From contig NC_062978.1 in assembly GCF_023078275.1 (NCBI RefSeq), positions 26,185,967-26,249,966 on the forward strand: DNA of 64,000 nt, read 5' to 3'. A program made the translations under genes and the position numbers. Source of the stretch: Leguminivora glycinivorella. Taxonomy: Eukaryota; Arthropoda; Insecta; Lepidoptera; Tortricidae. Positions 33,001 to 44,000 of the stretch are shown piece by piece; the stretch's first letter is position 1; each line of letters begins with the position of its first letter. The notes beneath the pieces are model-generated. The model was not told the origin of the DNA. It worked only from the letters and a program-made list of their open reading frames with translations, and made no database searches.

Positions 33001-33565
33001 ACCTACTTATTAATAATGGACTAAAAAGCTAACAATCATTATTTTCGCAGTGTAGTGTGTTTAAATAATAATCAATATTTTAGTCTCTGTGTGCAAAAAT
33101 GTATCAAAACTGTACTTTATTTGCATTTTGAAAACAGTGTAGTATGAACAATGCGTATTAACAGGTTGTGACTTTCTTTAAGTCTTGAAGAAAAAAAAAA
33201 AGAGAAACGACAACTTAAAAACGAAAACCACAGAAAAACCAATAATTCATTACCTCCAGCTGCCTTCATGTATTTGCAAATTGATTTTCAATCTAAAATA
33301 TGAATTTACTCTTTTCTCGCCCGTCTGAGACATAACGAAATCGCTTAGATATTCTGCTCGCGTCGAGAATCTAATAAGGGAATCCTGCCATCAGTCAACA
33401 TTAGCTTGAGACTGCGTAAACAGCTGTTAAGCGATGTATTATGTATTTATGAGCTTTTAAAGTCAATTTAGTACCTATAGTAGTAGCTTGCAAAAAAATA
33501 TTGATGAAATAAGGATGACACATGTGGCATACAATTTGCATCACATACACATCCAACTAACCTAA
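33000..33565. other. No gene recognised
   Basis: AT-rich, with an A-rich patch at 33188-33203. A short copy of the 'acgacgcaaaaacgacgggg' repeat lies at 33565-33625. Confidence 0.4.
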
Positions 33566-33744
33566 TCACAGACAGTCAAACTTAAGTATAAGACCTCGTC
33601 GTTTTTGCGTCGGGGGTTAAAAATATCTACACACGACGAGATACACACAGGCATAGGCATAGAAATTAACATGGAATTAAGAGTTTTGAACGATTCACGG
33701 TTATTTTCATTAGACTTATATTGACCGGGATATAGTCTGCTATT

Positions 33745-34071
33745 GCTCAACATCTCATTGAGTCGGGTGCAAATCATTGGATCGAGTTGCATAGTCCTAA
33801 GGTAATTTCGACGGAACGCCACTACATACCGAGATTGGTAAGAGAAGCCATTGAGATTCACAAATATAAAAATTTCAATCGTGAGGATGGCTTCAAACTA
33901 TCTAATGTATGGAATCCAGTGATTTGTTTGTGTAAAAAACCGGTGAAGTCAGAATTGAACAAACGTAGTGACACTGTGAGTGTAGTGTGTTTGGACAGAC
34001 CATCGAGTGTGAACGCGACCAGTGGTAACGCTGAAAGTGAACGCAGCCGACTGGCGCGCGAAGGAGGGTAG
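33745..34071 (+). pseudogene. Penelope-like element, C-terminal fragment
   Basis: The frame reads QHLIESGANHWIELHSPKV, then ERHYIPRLVREAIEIHKY, then KNFNREDGFKLSNVWNPVI and a stop at TAG 34069-34071. R(H)Y.PR..REAIEI.K..NFNRE(D/E)G is a signature I recognise from the C-terminal part of arthropod Penelope-like retroelement proteins, after the GIY-YIG endonuclease. The RT and GIY-YIG regions are missing. On its 5' side sits an inverted scrap of the element's own 3' end (33680-33735). Confidence 0.6.
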
Positions 34072-34084
34072 ATCGCGCGCTGTC

Positions 34085-34220
34085 TATACAACTTTAACAT
34101 CCACCCGCCTTCGTCAGTTTTCCGTGATCATGATGCATGCAACTGCGTCGAAATATCGGGAGCTCGACAAAAATCAAAAAGGTAATCACGGTCTATATCC
34201 CGGTCAATATAAGTCTAACA
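34085..34220 (+). repeat. Penelope-associated 3' repeat, copy 2
   Basis: 'gtgatcatgatgcatgcaac' to 'tcccggtcaatataagtct'. Its last ~30 bases occur inverted at 33700-33735 ('gacttatattgaccggga'), giving an inverted arrangement around the coding fragment. Confidence 0.65.
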
Positions 34221-34439
34221 TGGAATTGTCTATAAATACACAGAATATATAAAAGTACAAGTAAATATACGATTTTGTTGTGGGAGCCTAATTGATTTCT
34301 CATAATATATAAAATGATTACGTCAGTTTGTAAATCGCTTTTAAAAATGATTTATTAATGAATGACGCAATAATTATGATAGGTACCACAACCCGCAACT
34401 GGCATAAGGAGCCTTTTGGAGGTAGATTTTGTTTATATT

Positions 34440-34640
34440 TACAGATACATATCACGCCTGTATCCCATAAAGGGGTAGGCAGAGCGCATGTACCTACTAC
34501 TAAGTTTCAGTGCGACTCTTGGCAAAAAGGGGTCGAAAGAAATCCAAATTGTGACATTGCAGTGTGACAGGTTGCCAGCCTCTCGCCTACGCCAAAATTT
34601 AACCCATATCCCACAGTCGACTTTTATGACACCCACGGCA
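34440..34640 (+). repeat. Interspersed repeat 'gtatcccataaaggggtagg', copy 2
   Basis: Reverse of 9540-9735 ('gcctgtatcccataaagggg', 'aggttgccagcctctcgcct'). It directly abuts the next repeat. Confidence 0.75.
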
Positions 34641-34873
34641 CACCTCGGACACTGGCGATCACATATATGAAAGAGGCGCGTTCCTAGCACACAGTCTAAG
34701 CTCGTGTAGGTGAACGCGTACTCTGCTTGTATGAGTGAGATATGACAGGTCGACTGTTCGCGTTTTTGACAGGTGGTAACTGTGAGGTAACCGAGAGGGG
34801 GTGGGCGGCACTTTCAGCGGGGAGCGAGAGTGGCCATACTGTACGATAGTACTCTTTATTATACTGTGCCCAC
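34640..34873 (-). repeat. Repeat 'gcacagtataataaagag', copy 1
   Basis: 'acctcggacactggcgatca' to 'tactctttattatactgtgc', inverted relative to 51700-51935. Includes the GC-rich 'gtgggcggcactttcagcgg'. Confidence 0.85.
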
Positions 34874-35176
34874 GGGAAGAAAGGGGGTAGTGAAAATTCT
34901 TAACCCGTCACCACACGGTTTGTTTAATGTACCGCGGGCAAATCTCGACTGGGGGACAAATATAACTGCCTCTTGTTTTACCTCTTTAAGTTGTTGTTTA
35001 TACTTGCTATGTTGTTTCGTGTATTGAGGTGTGCAATAAAGAGTATTTGTATTGTATTGTATTGTATAACTGGTCCATTTTTTCCATGTTTACAATGTTT
35101 GCATTATTGAACAGTGTCCACCGGTTATATTATGGTAGACGTGTTCAGTGGATACCTACATGTAGAACTCAACATC

Positions 35177-35502
35177 ATCATCCTCCTTGCGTTATCCCGG
35201 CATTTGCCACGGCTCAAGGGAGCCTGGGGTCCACTTTGACAACTAATCCCAAGATTTGGCGTAGGCACTAGTTTTTACGAAAGCGACTGCCATCTGACCT
35301 TCCAACCCGAAGGGTAAACTAGACCTTATTGGAATTAGTCCGGTTTCCTCGCGATGTTTTCCTTCACCGAAAAGCGACTGGCAAATATCCAATGACATTT
35401 CGAACATAAATTCCGAAAAACTCATTGGTGCGAGCCGGGGTTCGAACCCGCGACCTCCGGAACGAAAGTCGCACGTACTTACCGGTAGGCTACCAGCGCT
35501 TT
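35177..35502 (-). mobile_element. Second tRNA-derived SINE family, with 14-bp TSD
   Basis: Minus strand begins 'agcgctggtagcctaccggt', carries the B box GGTTCGAACCC ('cgcgggttcgaaccccggct'), a conserved body ('aaaacatcgcgaggaaaccg') and a (GAT)n tail. The 14-bp direct repeat TAGAACTCAACATC is present on both sides (35163-35176 and 35503-35516). An A-box-like 'tagcctaccggt' is present but imperfect. Unrelated in body and tail to the 'accggtctggc' SINEs. Confidence 0.9.
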
Positions 35503-35519
35503 TAGAACTCAACATCTTA

Positions 35520-36750
35520 GTGTAATAATAGACAAAATGGATTAGTTACAATTGCCCCGCAGTCGAGATTTGTCACGCTGTACATCATATTTATTTAAAT
35601 AATTACCTGTAACTCCTATAAGATACCCGTAGTTACCCTGAACCTACAGGGCCTTCCCATATAACCATAATCGGTCGCCGTTCCTACGCAAATCCTCCTA
35701 TTTTGTGTACACACAAGTCTTCGGGTCTCAATGCTTAGTCGCAGTACGGTCGACGTTTAGTCGCGGCGACCCAAATGGGAACGATTGGTAACAGGCACAA
35801 ATGGTCACAGAAGTGACAGAAGTGTGCACTACGCGTGCACACATTGTTACCGTTTGGCGACTACTTTCCCAAAATCATTCGTTCATTTCATTCTTTTCAA
35901 ATGGCGACTGTCAGAGACGTCAAAGTAAAAAAGAAATAAAATCATTTGACATTAAAATGTAATGGCGTAAGAATTTGTTAAAGATAAAATATTGTTTGCA
36001 TTTGTAATATAATGTGGGCTAATTACCATGGCCAATTAAATTGATCGAGTGATTTCATAAAATAAGTCTAAATTTATCAACGCGCCATCAATTTACCTCA
36101 GTTTAACCAGTAATAATATTATTGACTACTCGGTGTTTGCGTGTTATGTATATTGATTGGTGAAGTTTTAGTGCTCCGGTGCATATACTATACTGAAATA
36201 ATAAAAATAATGCCTAGAAAACCAATAAAGTTGTTAAAATATGGATTAAGACGGTAATATTCCATGTAAAAAACAGTCGCCAAACGGTCACCAAACGGTC
36301 GACAAATGGTCGCAAAATGGTCGCAGCGTACACGCGTGACCGAAAGCAGTGAATATTTATTATATTTTCAAAATGGCTTCTTGTATTAATTTTTTCCAGG
36401 TATCCTCAAACTTTATAAACAATTAAATATGCCGTCGTACTCAGTTGCCCTCACTAAAGATTTAAAAAAAAATTGTAACGTGCGTACCGAGCTGCTGGGT
36501 TGTAAAGGATCGGGGATCATATTATTATGGTCTTCTATAGAGCAACTAGTATTTTGCGGCATTTCACAATTGACACTTGTTGAAGTAGTCGTCATTAATA
36601 TTACTATCAACATTAATTTCAGCGATCTGTACTTCTTTTGTCAAGATTTTTGTATAGATAAGTGTCTACAAATTTGGAATGTTAAAGAGACATAAATAAA
36701 ACGTAGTAGAGTAAATAATGTGTTTTTTTTTGTAACCCAAACAAAATACT
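35520..36750. other. No gene assigned; short tandem repeats
   Basis: 36271-36325 has five imperfect 11-12 bp units ('ggtcgccaaac', 'ggtcgacaaat', 'ggtcgcaaaat'). An ATG at 36210 opens MPRKPIKLLKYGLRR before a possible GTAATA donor, and 'ttttttccag' lies at about 36395, but the phases do not join into an open frame. Confidence 0.4.
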
Positions 36751-36754
36751 TGTA

Positions 36755-36990
36755 GATACGAGTGCGGAAAAGAGGAAAATCGATACGAGTAGCGATAAAT
36801 TAATACACGAACGAAGGGAGTGTTTTAAATCGACACGAGTTGTGAATGTCCTTTTCGCACGTGTATCGTACGACGATTTTCAGTACCTAAATCTAAGCTA
36901 AGAGTTTCGACCAGACAAGAAATGAATCATTGCTTGATTTGCTCGCACTACTGCGTTAAAAAAAGCAGCATCTGTACTGAAAAAAACTAT
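36755..36990. repeat. Fold-back repeat 'aagtgcgtaaaagagg', copy 1
   Basis: 'gagtgttttaaatcgacacg' and 'ccttttcgcacgtgtatcg' occur here and at 48835-49050; both copies end 'catctgtactgaaaa'. Confidence 0.8.
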
Positions 36991-37407
36991 CATTGCGCAA
37001 CAGAAATTCTATTAATATCACAGTAAATACTCTATTTCAATTGATTCCTACTTTTATTGTGTAAAGCAACACTACACTTCATTTTTATCAATAAGAATTA
37101 AAAATTATATATTTAATACATTAAGTAACTATAAAGTGCTTATCTATTTGTATTATCATTCTGCACTTTTCTTAACTTTCCCACATTTCTATAAAATGTC
37201 GAAGAGTGTTTAAATGGTCGTCGTCGTTTATTATTATTTAATTTGCTCATATTTAAATGATTCAAAGCAACCAGTCCACAACTTCACAAGACAGTTTGAG
37301 AAACCTTCGTATTTCAGATTGTCATTTGCGGATACAGTGGTTTAGGAGCAGTTCGGTAATCAGACCTACACATGTGTGTACAAATTCTGTCAATATCACT
37401 GTCAGAA

Positions 37408-37572
37408 ACCGTTCTGACAGTGACAATGACAGCCACAAATTCGTCCACATGTTGTTACCGTTATGTGTGCAAACGTCGACTAATAAAGTGTCGTTAAAAG
37501 TCATTCTGACAGTGACATTGACAGCCACAAATTCGTACACATTTTGTTACCGTAACGAGTGCACACGACGAC
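37408..37572. repeat. Tandem direct duplication, ~99-bp spacing
   Basis: 'ttctgacagtgacaatgaca' with 'gccacaaattcgtccacat' at 37410 recurs as 'ttctgacagtgacattgaca' with 'gccacaaattcgtacacat' at 37504. The 130-codon frame across it has no motif. Confidence 0.75.
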
Positions 37573-37744
37573 TACATTTTGTTATTGTATCAATACGGTC
37601 GCATTGTTTGCACGACGTTACCACGCGTTATGTCACATTTGACAGTTAGTTACTGATTTGAAGATTTTGCGACTGAAATGGTTGTATGGGTTGATTCGTC
37701 TACCGCACACGAATCTAATAAAGAAAGAAATCCGACCATTTGTC

Positions 37745-38445
37745 CACATTAGAATACAGAATACAGAATCATTTATTTGTCCAACATAGGTGTACATAAG
37801 TTGTTACATTACATTTCAGTTCAGTTTCACTATGTGGCGCCTTACGGCATACAAATTTGAGAGCATGCATGTCAAACTATAAATTAATAATTACCTACAT
37901 AATTATATTCTAAATATTCAGAAGTCTTTATCATCTAAGAATTCTTTTATAGAGTAGTAACTCTTTTGAGCTAACAACAATTTTAAGGCATTTTTAAACT
38001 TGTTAAGTGGTAATAATTGAATATGTGGTATTTTGTTGAATATTCTTGGGGCCATTCCGACTACATTTTTTTGGAATAGCATTGTCTTGGGTACAGCTGA
38101 ATGCAATATTTTTCCTTGTAGTCGTATGCTTTTAAAGCTTAAGAATAAATGAGAGTTACATTTGACAAAAATACACATTTCATAAATATACAGACTAGGA
38201 AGTGTTAGGATCTTAAGATTTTGAAAGTAAGGCTTGCACGATTCTTCAAAACTAATGCCACACAGGGATCTAACACACTTTTTTTGAGCCAGAAAAGCTA
38301 ATTCTCGGTCTGTAGAGTTACCCCAAAATATTATTCCGTACCTTAGGGTCGATGTCACAAAGGCATGGTAAGCAGTGAGCACTGCTGGCATATTCACTCT
38401 TTTTCTTAGGGTTGTGTAGCAAAAATAATTTGGAGCCAAGTCTGC
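37745..38445 (-). mobile_element. 5'-truncated CR1/jockey-type LINE, copy 2
   Basis: Same family as 17945-18957, more strongly truncated on the 5' side. The 3' tail is (ATTCTGT)n, seen as 'gaatacagaatacagaatca' at 37751. Confidence 0.8.
37918..38439 (-). pseudogene. RT thumb/C-terminal fragment (CR1/jockey type)
   Basis: Reads AVLTAYHAFVTSTLRYGIIF, LAQKKCVRSLCGISFEESCK, LTLPSLYIYEMCIFVKCNSH and ends KSYYSIKEFLDDKDF. It aligns in order with copy 1 and, unlike that copy, has no internal stop over this stretch. The RT catalytic box and everything upstream are missing, so it is a dead fragment. Confidence 0.75.
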
Positions 38446-38494
38446 AGTCGCTTTTTAGACGAGCGAGAACTTTATTAAAATGTTCTAGGAAATA

Positions 38495-38690
38495 GTTTTA
38501 TTTAAGAGATAGGCAGCAAACGAGCAAACGAGCCGCCTGATGGGAAGCAGTCATCGCCGCCCATGGACATAAGCAACATCAGGGGAGCCACTTATGCGTT
38601 GCCGCGACCTTTGAGAAGTCTAGGTATCGTAGCGCAAGGGAAAAATCGGAAAAATCTTCACCAACTTTAGCCGATACTGACAATAATCCA
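38495..38690 (-). mobile_element. SINE-like repeat, diverged copy 3
   Basis: 'gagccgcctgatgggaagca', 'cgccgcccatggacataagc' and 'cttatgcgttgccgcga' follow the order of 19999-20245. Confidence 0.6.
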
Positions 38691-38699
38691 ACTACCTAC

Positions 38700-39560
38700 A
38701 CTTAGTTTAAGCCTCTTTACTTGCCCTAGAAAACTCTAATCCCCCAATATGTTGAACAGTCATGTCCTCAAGCCCCTACCACGGATTCTGAGATTTCTGG
38801 TTCTCATGCAAAAGTGACTCAATCTTAATAGAGACCACAAGCAAAACGGTTTACATTGACGGTGGCGCCACTATTAATTTCTACTCTTTTTTGCCAAGAG
38901 AAAGCTAAGTAGAAACAAAGAGGATCGAGTATTATAGAGAGTTACTGTCGAAGTAAAATGTGTAATCACAGTGCATAGACTGCCATCTGTTGACACAGGC
39001 TTGAAACTTTTGAAACTCAGTTTTGACGATTTGGCCAATATTCTTAGATATGTTTTAAAATGTCAAATATTAATATTAGCGCCATCTAGCTGAGCGTACC
39101 TACCCCAAAGGTGTAACGCCATCTAGACCACCGTACCTTTTTCTCCAGGGCTTTGAGGTACGTTTTTTTCTTAGACTTTATCCGACTATACGGAGTTACA
39201 TATGTCTTTGGTATTGGTTACTTCTTGAAAATATTAACCGGTAATGCCATCTACATGTTGCGCAGTGAACTAATAATACAAGCAACTTAGATCAGAGGGC
39301 ATACCACGGTCCACGCACCATTATATGGATTTTAAAGTACAATAAAGTCAAAACTCCTTTCACACGGTAACAAACAACACTTTATAAAACCTTGGTTTAT
39401 TGGAACCCCATCTGTTAGTGGAGTTTGGAGTTTTCAGGTATGCTGGGAGAAGAACAAGACATTTAAGGTAGAAGTTTTAGCTTTCTTTCATAGATGGCGC
39501 GGTAACTCTTTAACTTAGATACAAGTATGTATATTGTGTATCATTCTTTTCCTCAAGGCA
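38700..39560. other. Old repeat sequence, no gene
   Basis: Several 'gccatct' and 'gatggcg' words ('tagcgccatctagctgagcg', 'aacgccatctagaccaccgt') suggest decayed repeat copies. Confidence 0.4.
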
Positions 39561-39955
39561 GGCGACAGTAATAATATATTATATATTCTGTGGCGACAGC
39601 GGGACTTTTGACTTTTGACAGACTTCAGAACATATACACGGTGTGACATGGAGAAACCGAATAATTTGAAGCACGCATTTCTGAGGCCAAAAGAAAGAAA
39701 ATGCGGTTAGGAATATGCTGCTAAAATGTGTGTGTGTGGATTGAGTGAGCACCTTCCGAAAATAAAAAAAAAATATGCTGATCATTTAGTAAAAGTTCTA
39801 AAACAATTGTAAAACGAATCTCTGAATTTGTAAAAAGATAAATCAAAAGATACAGCCATTAACATGTGCTCACTCAGTTCTCACAAACTACCAACGAAAA
39901 CAGTGAATATATTCATTTAACATATAATATTTATATACTAACATTTAGTAAATAA

Positions 39956-40708
39956 ATTAATAGTTTAAAAAACACTATAAAACACGCTTTTATAAATGCA
40001 CGTAAAAGCCAAAAATAAATTATGGATCGTTCAAGTTGTCTCTATTTGTGAGCTGATGTTTAAAAACTATGTGCTTTTAATTATAATATTTGATTGTAAA
40101 AGCGTGGGGCGCTGGAACAGGAAATACTTTTTGTATAACTTGCTGATAAATCAAATTATGCTATGTTACGGGAAGGAGGTTACACAGATTGACGCGCTAA
40201 CTGGAGTTGCAGCATGACTAGTAGGTTCTACATTAAACAGTCAAATCAATTAAAAGTCAGTGTTCAAAGTAGGTACCAGTTTGTCGAACTCAGACAAAAT
40301 ATGCGCTAGTAGCGAGGAGAGTCGACAGTCACCGACACTTAGAACGCCGCTTTTTTCCGGTATTCAAAATACAAAAGGGGAAAGTGTCTACAGTGACAGG
40401 ATGCAGAGTTCTTGTTCGTGGACGAGATATCTTTGGTTCTCTTTGGTAACCCTTAGGCGGCATATGTAAACGTTATGTTCTTATGCAACTTCATTCGCCA
40501 GGAAGTTCGGATTAGTATTTGTTTACAAGAAAGTCTTTCCTGTTCCAGCGCCCCACGCTTTTACAATCAAATATTATAATTAAAAGCACATAGTTTTTAA
40601 ACATCAGCTCACAAATAGAGACAACTTGAACGATCCATAATTTATTTTTGGCTTTTACGTGCATTTATAAAAGCGTGTTTTATAGTGTTTTTTAAACTAT
40701 TAATTTAT
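39956..40708. repeat. Nested fold-back with 168-bp arms
   Basis: 39956-40123 and 40539-40708 are essentially perfect inverted copies ('attaatagtttaaaaaacac' mirrored by 'gtgttttttaaactattaat'; 'gtggggcgctggaacagg' mirrored by 'cctgttccagcgccccac'). Spacer about 415 bp, no motif. It forms the left part of the insertion in the big fold-back. Confidence 0.9.
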
Positions 40709-40711
40709 TTT

Positions 40712-41074
40712 ATACTTTTTAGTCATTAATAATGAAATACTTTTAACATTTATTTATAAATTTATTTCAAGTAGTCGGATTTTACATGCCATTTGTGGCT
40801 TAACGTGTACTTATTGCTAATTGCTACTTAATAATAACTAGCGGCTACCTTCTTATTACGGTATTATCATAAAAATGTTTATACCTAGTAAGTTATCCGT
40901 TAAAGATAGACAATATAGACATGTGCCATCGCGGACTTTTTGAAGACATTAGAGAGACATACTTTCGCCATACATTGTTTTGAAGCTCTCAGCTAGAGGG
41001 ATTTTGTTTGACTCGATTAGAAAATATTGTCACATTTCAACTAATTCAAACAAAATTTAAGTATTTCTTTTTTG
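40712..41074. other. Probable 5' part of the element carrying the hairpin array
   Basis: 'gccatcgcggactttttgaa' and 'cttcgccatacattgttttg' look like the start of a known dispersed lepidopteran repeat, from memory, but I cannot confirm the boundary. Confidence 0.35.
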
Positions 41075-44000
41075 CCGAGCCCCCTTTATTTGCTCTTAAG
41101 GGTCACAAAAAACCCATTACCCAACTTATTTTAAATACAACGTTGATCTTTCTTTTATGCGGGGGCTTCGCCCCCGAGCCCCCTTTTCGTTACTCTTAAG
41201 GGTCACAAGAAAACCCTAACCCAACTTATTTTAAATACTACGTTGATCTTTCTTTTATGCGGGGGGCTTCGCCCCCCGAGCCCTCCTTTTCGTTACTCTT
41301 AAGGGTCACAAGAAAACCCTAAATCAACTTATTCTAAATACAACTTTGATCTTTCTTTCATGCGGGGGGCTTCGCCCCCCGAGCTCCCCTTTGTTTGCTC
41401 TTAAAGGTCACAAGAAAACGCTAACCCAACTTATTTTAAATACAACGTTGATCTTTCTTTTATGCGGGGCTTCGCCCCCGAGCCCCCCTTTGTTTGCTCT
41501 TAAAGGTCACAAGAAAACGCTAACCCAACTTATCTTAAATACTACGTTGATCTTTCTTTTATGCGGGGGGCTTCGCCCCCCGAGCCCCCCTTTTCGTTAC
41601 TCTTAAGGGTCACAAGAAAACCTTTTTTTTTTTGATGACCCAGGGGGAATCCATTATGGATCCCACTGGCCCGGGAGAAGCCAGTGGGTATGTCCGACTC
41701 ACACGGACTAAACCCCCTGGGGCGTTCCGCCGCTCGCTGTTTGGACGGGGTTTCGGGCACTCGGTTGTAGGCCTCCGATACCCCGTCAGCGTTGCCCTTG
41801 CGGGGCCTTCTCGAAGGCTGCTTAGGCAGCTTACTGCGCTGAAGGCCCTCGGAACACGGGAGGGCCTTCCAGCTCGGAACCTCGTTTAGGCGGGTGATGG
41901 GACTCCCGATCCATCACCCGCAGGTTCCATGGGCGCCAGAAGAGTTCCGGCGCCCGGCGGTGGACATGGTCTTTGGTTCCACCGCTAACCAAGTCGGCCG
42001 CAAAGGATAGGGAGAACGGCGCACCGTAATACCGGCACTCCTCTTCCCTTGCGGCCCCACCAATGCCGCTACAGCGGAGCGGCCCCGCCAAGGTCGCAGA
42101 GGGTAGGGAGAGTGGCGCACCGCTATACCATCACGCCTCTCCCCCTGCGATCCCACCTCGGCCGCCGAGGACAGGGAGAACGGCTCACCGCAATACCGAC
42201 ACTCCTCTTCCTCGACGGTCCTCCGCCAATGCGTCACAAGCGGGCTTATGAAGCCCACTTGGAGCATCCTCCTCGGGCCAGCTCGCCCAGCAACAAGCCG
42301 GCCCTGGTTGCCTCTTCGCTTCACCGTGGGTGACCAAGCCACGGTTACTAAGCCCCTCCACCACGACAAGGTGAGCAACCTGCGGGGGTCACAAGAAAAC
42401 CCTAACCCAACTTATTTTAAATACTACGTTGATCTATCTTTTATGCGGGGGCTTCGCCCCCGAGCCCCCTTTTCGTTACTCTTAAGGGTCACAAGAAAAC
42501 CCTAAACCAACTCTTTTTAAATACAACGTTGATTTTTCTTTCATGCGGGGGCTTCGCCCCCCGAGCCCCCCTTTGTTTGCTCTTAAAGGTCACAAGAAAA
42601 CGCTAACCCAACTTATTTTAAATACAACGTTGATATTTCATTTATGCGGGGGCTTCGCCCCCCGAGCCCCCCTTTGTTTGCTCTTAAAGGTCACAAGAAA
42701 ACGCTAACCCAACTTATTTTAAATACTACGTTAATCTTTCTTTTATGCGGGGGGCTTCGCCCCCCGAGCCCCCCTTTTCGTAACTCTTAAGGGTAAAACA
42801 AGAAAACCCTAACCCAACTTATTTTAAATACAACGTTTATCTTTCTTTTATGAGGGGGCTTCGCCCCCGAGCCCCCTTTGTTTGCTCTTAAAGGTCACAA
42901 GAAAACGCTAACCCAACTTATCTTAAATACTACGTTGATCTTTCTTTCATGCGGGGGCTTCGCCCCCAGAGCCCCCTTTTCGTTACTCTTAAGGGTCACA
43001 AGAAAACCCTAACCCAACTTATTTTAAATACTACGTTGATCTTTCTTTTATGCGGGGGCTTCGCCCCCCGAGCCCCCTTTTCGTTACTCTTAAGGGTCAC
43101 AAGAAAACCCTAAACCAACTTATTTTAAATACAACGTTGATCTTTCTTTCATGCGGGGGGCTTCGCCCCCGAGCCCCCTTTGTTTGCTCTTAAAGGTCAC
43201 AAGAAAACGCTTACCCAACTTATCTTAAATACTACGTTGATCTTTCTTTTATGCGGGGGCTTCGCCCCCGAGCCCCCTTTTCGTTACTCTTAAGGGTCAC
43301 AAGAAAACCCTTAACCAACTTATTTTAAATACAACGTTGATCTTTCTTTCATGCGGGGGGCTTCGCCCCCCGAGCCCCCTTTTATTTGCTCTTAAAGGTC
43401 ACAAGAAAACGCTAACCCAACTTATTTTAAATACAACGTTGATCTTTCTTTTATGCGGGGGCTTCGCCCCCGAGCCCCCTTTGTTTGCACTTAAAGGTCA
43501 CAAGAAAACGCTAACCCAACTTATTTTAAATACTACGTTAATCTTTCTTTTATGCGGGGGGCTTCGCCCCCCGAGCCCCCCTTTTCGTTCCTCTTAAGGG
43601 TAAAACAAGAAAACCCTAACCCAACTTACTTTAAATACAACGTTTATCTTTCTTTTATGCGGGGGCTTCGCCCCCGAGCCCCCCTTTGTTTGCTCTTAAA
43701 GGTCGCAAGAAAACGCTAACCCAACTTATTTTAAATACAACGTTGATCTTTCTTTTGCGGGGGGCTTCGCCCCCGAGCCCCCTTTATTTGCTCTTAAAGG
43801 TCACAAGAAAACGCTAACCCAACTTATCTTGAATACTACGTTAATCTTTCTTTTATGCGGGGGCTTCGCCCTCGAGCCCCCTTTTTCGTTACTCTTAAGG
43901 GTAACAAGAAAACCCTAACCCAACTTATTTTAAATACAACGTTTATCTTTCTTTTATGCGGGGGCTTCGCCCCCGAGCCCCCCTTTGTTTGCTCTTAAAG

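Noticed and set aside
36206..36410. Possible first exon MPRKPIKLLKYGLRR with a downstream acceptor
   Set aside because: Donor GTAATA is weak, and joining to the acceptor at about 36404 gives a stop after a few codons.
37257..37649. 130-residue plus-strand protein
   Set aside because: Overlaps a 99-bp tandem duplication and has no recognisable domain; low-complexity Ser/Thr/Asn content.
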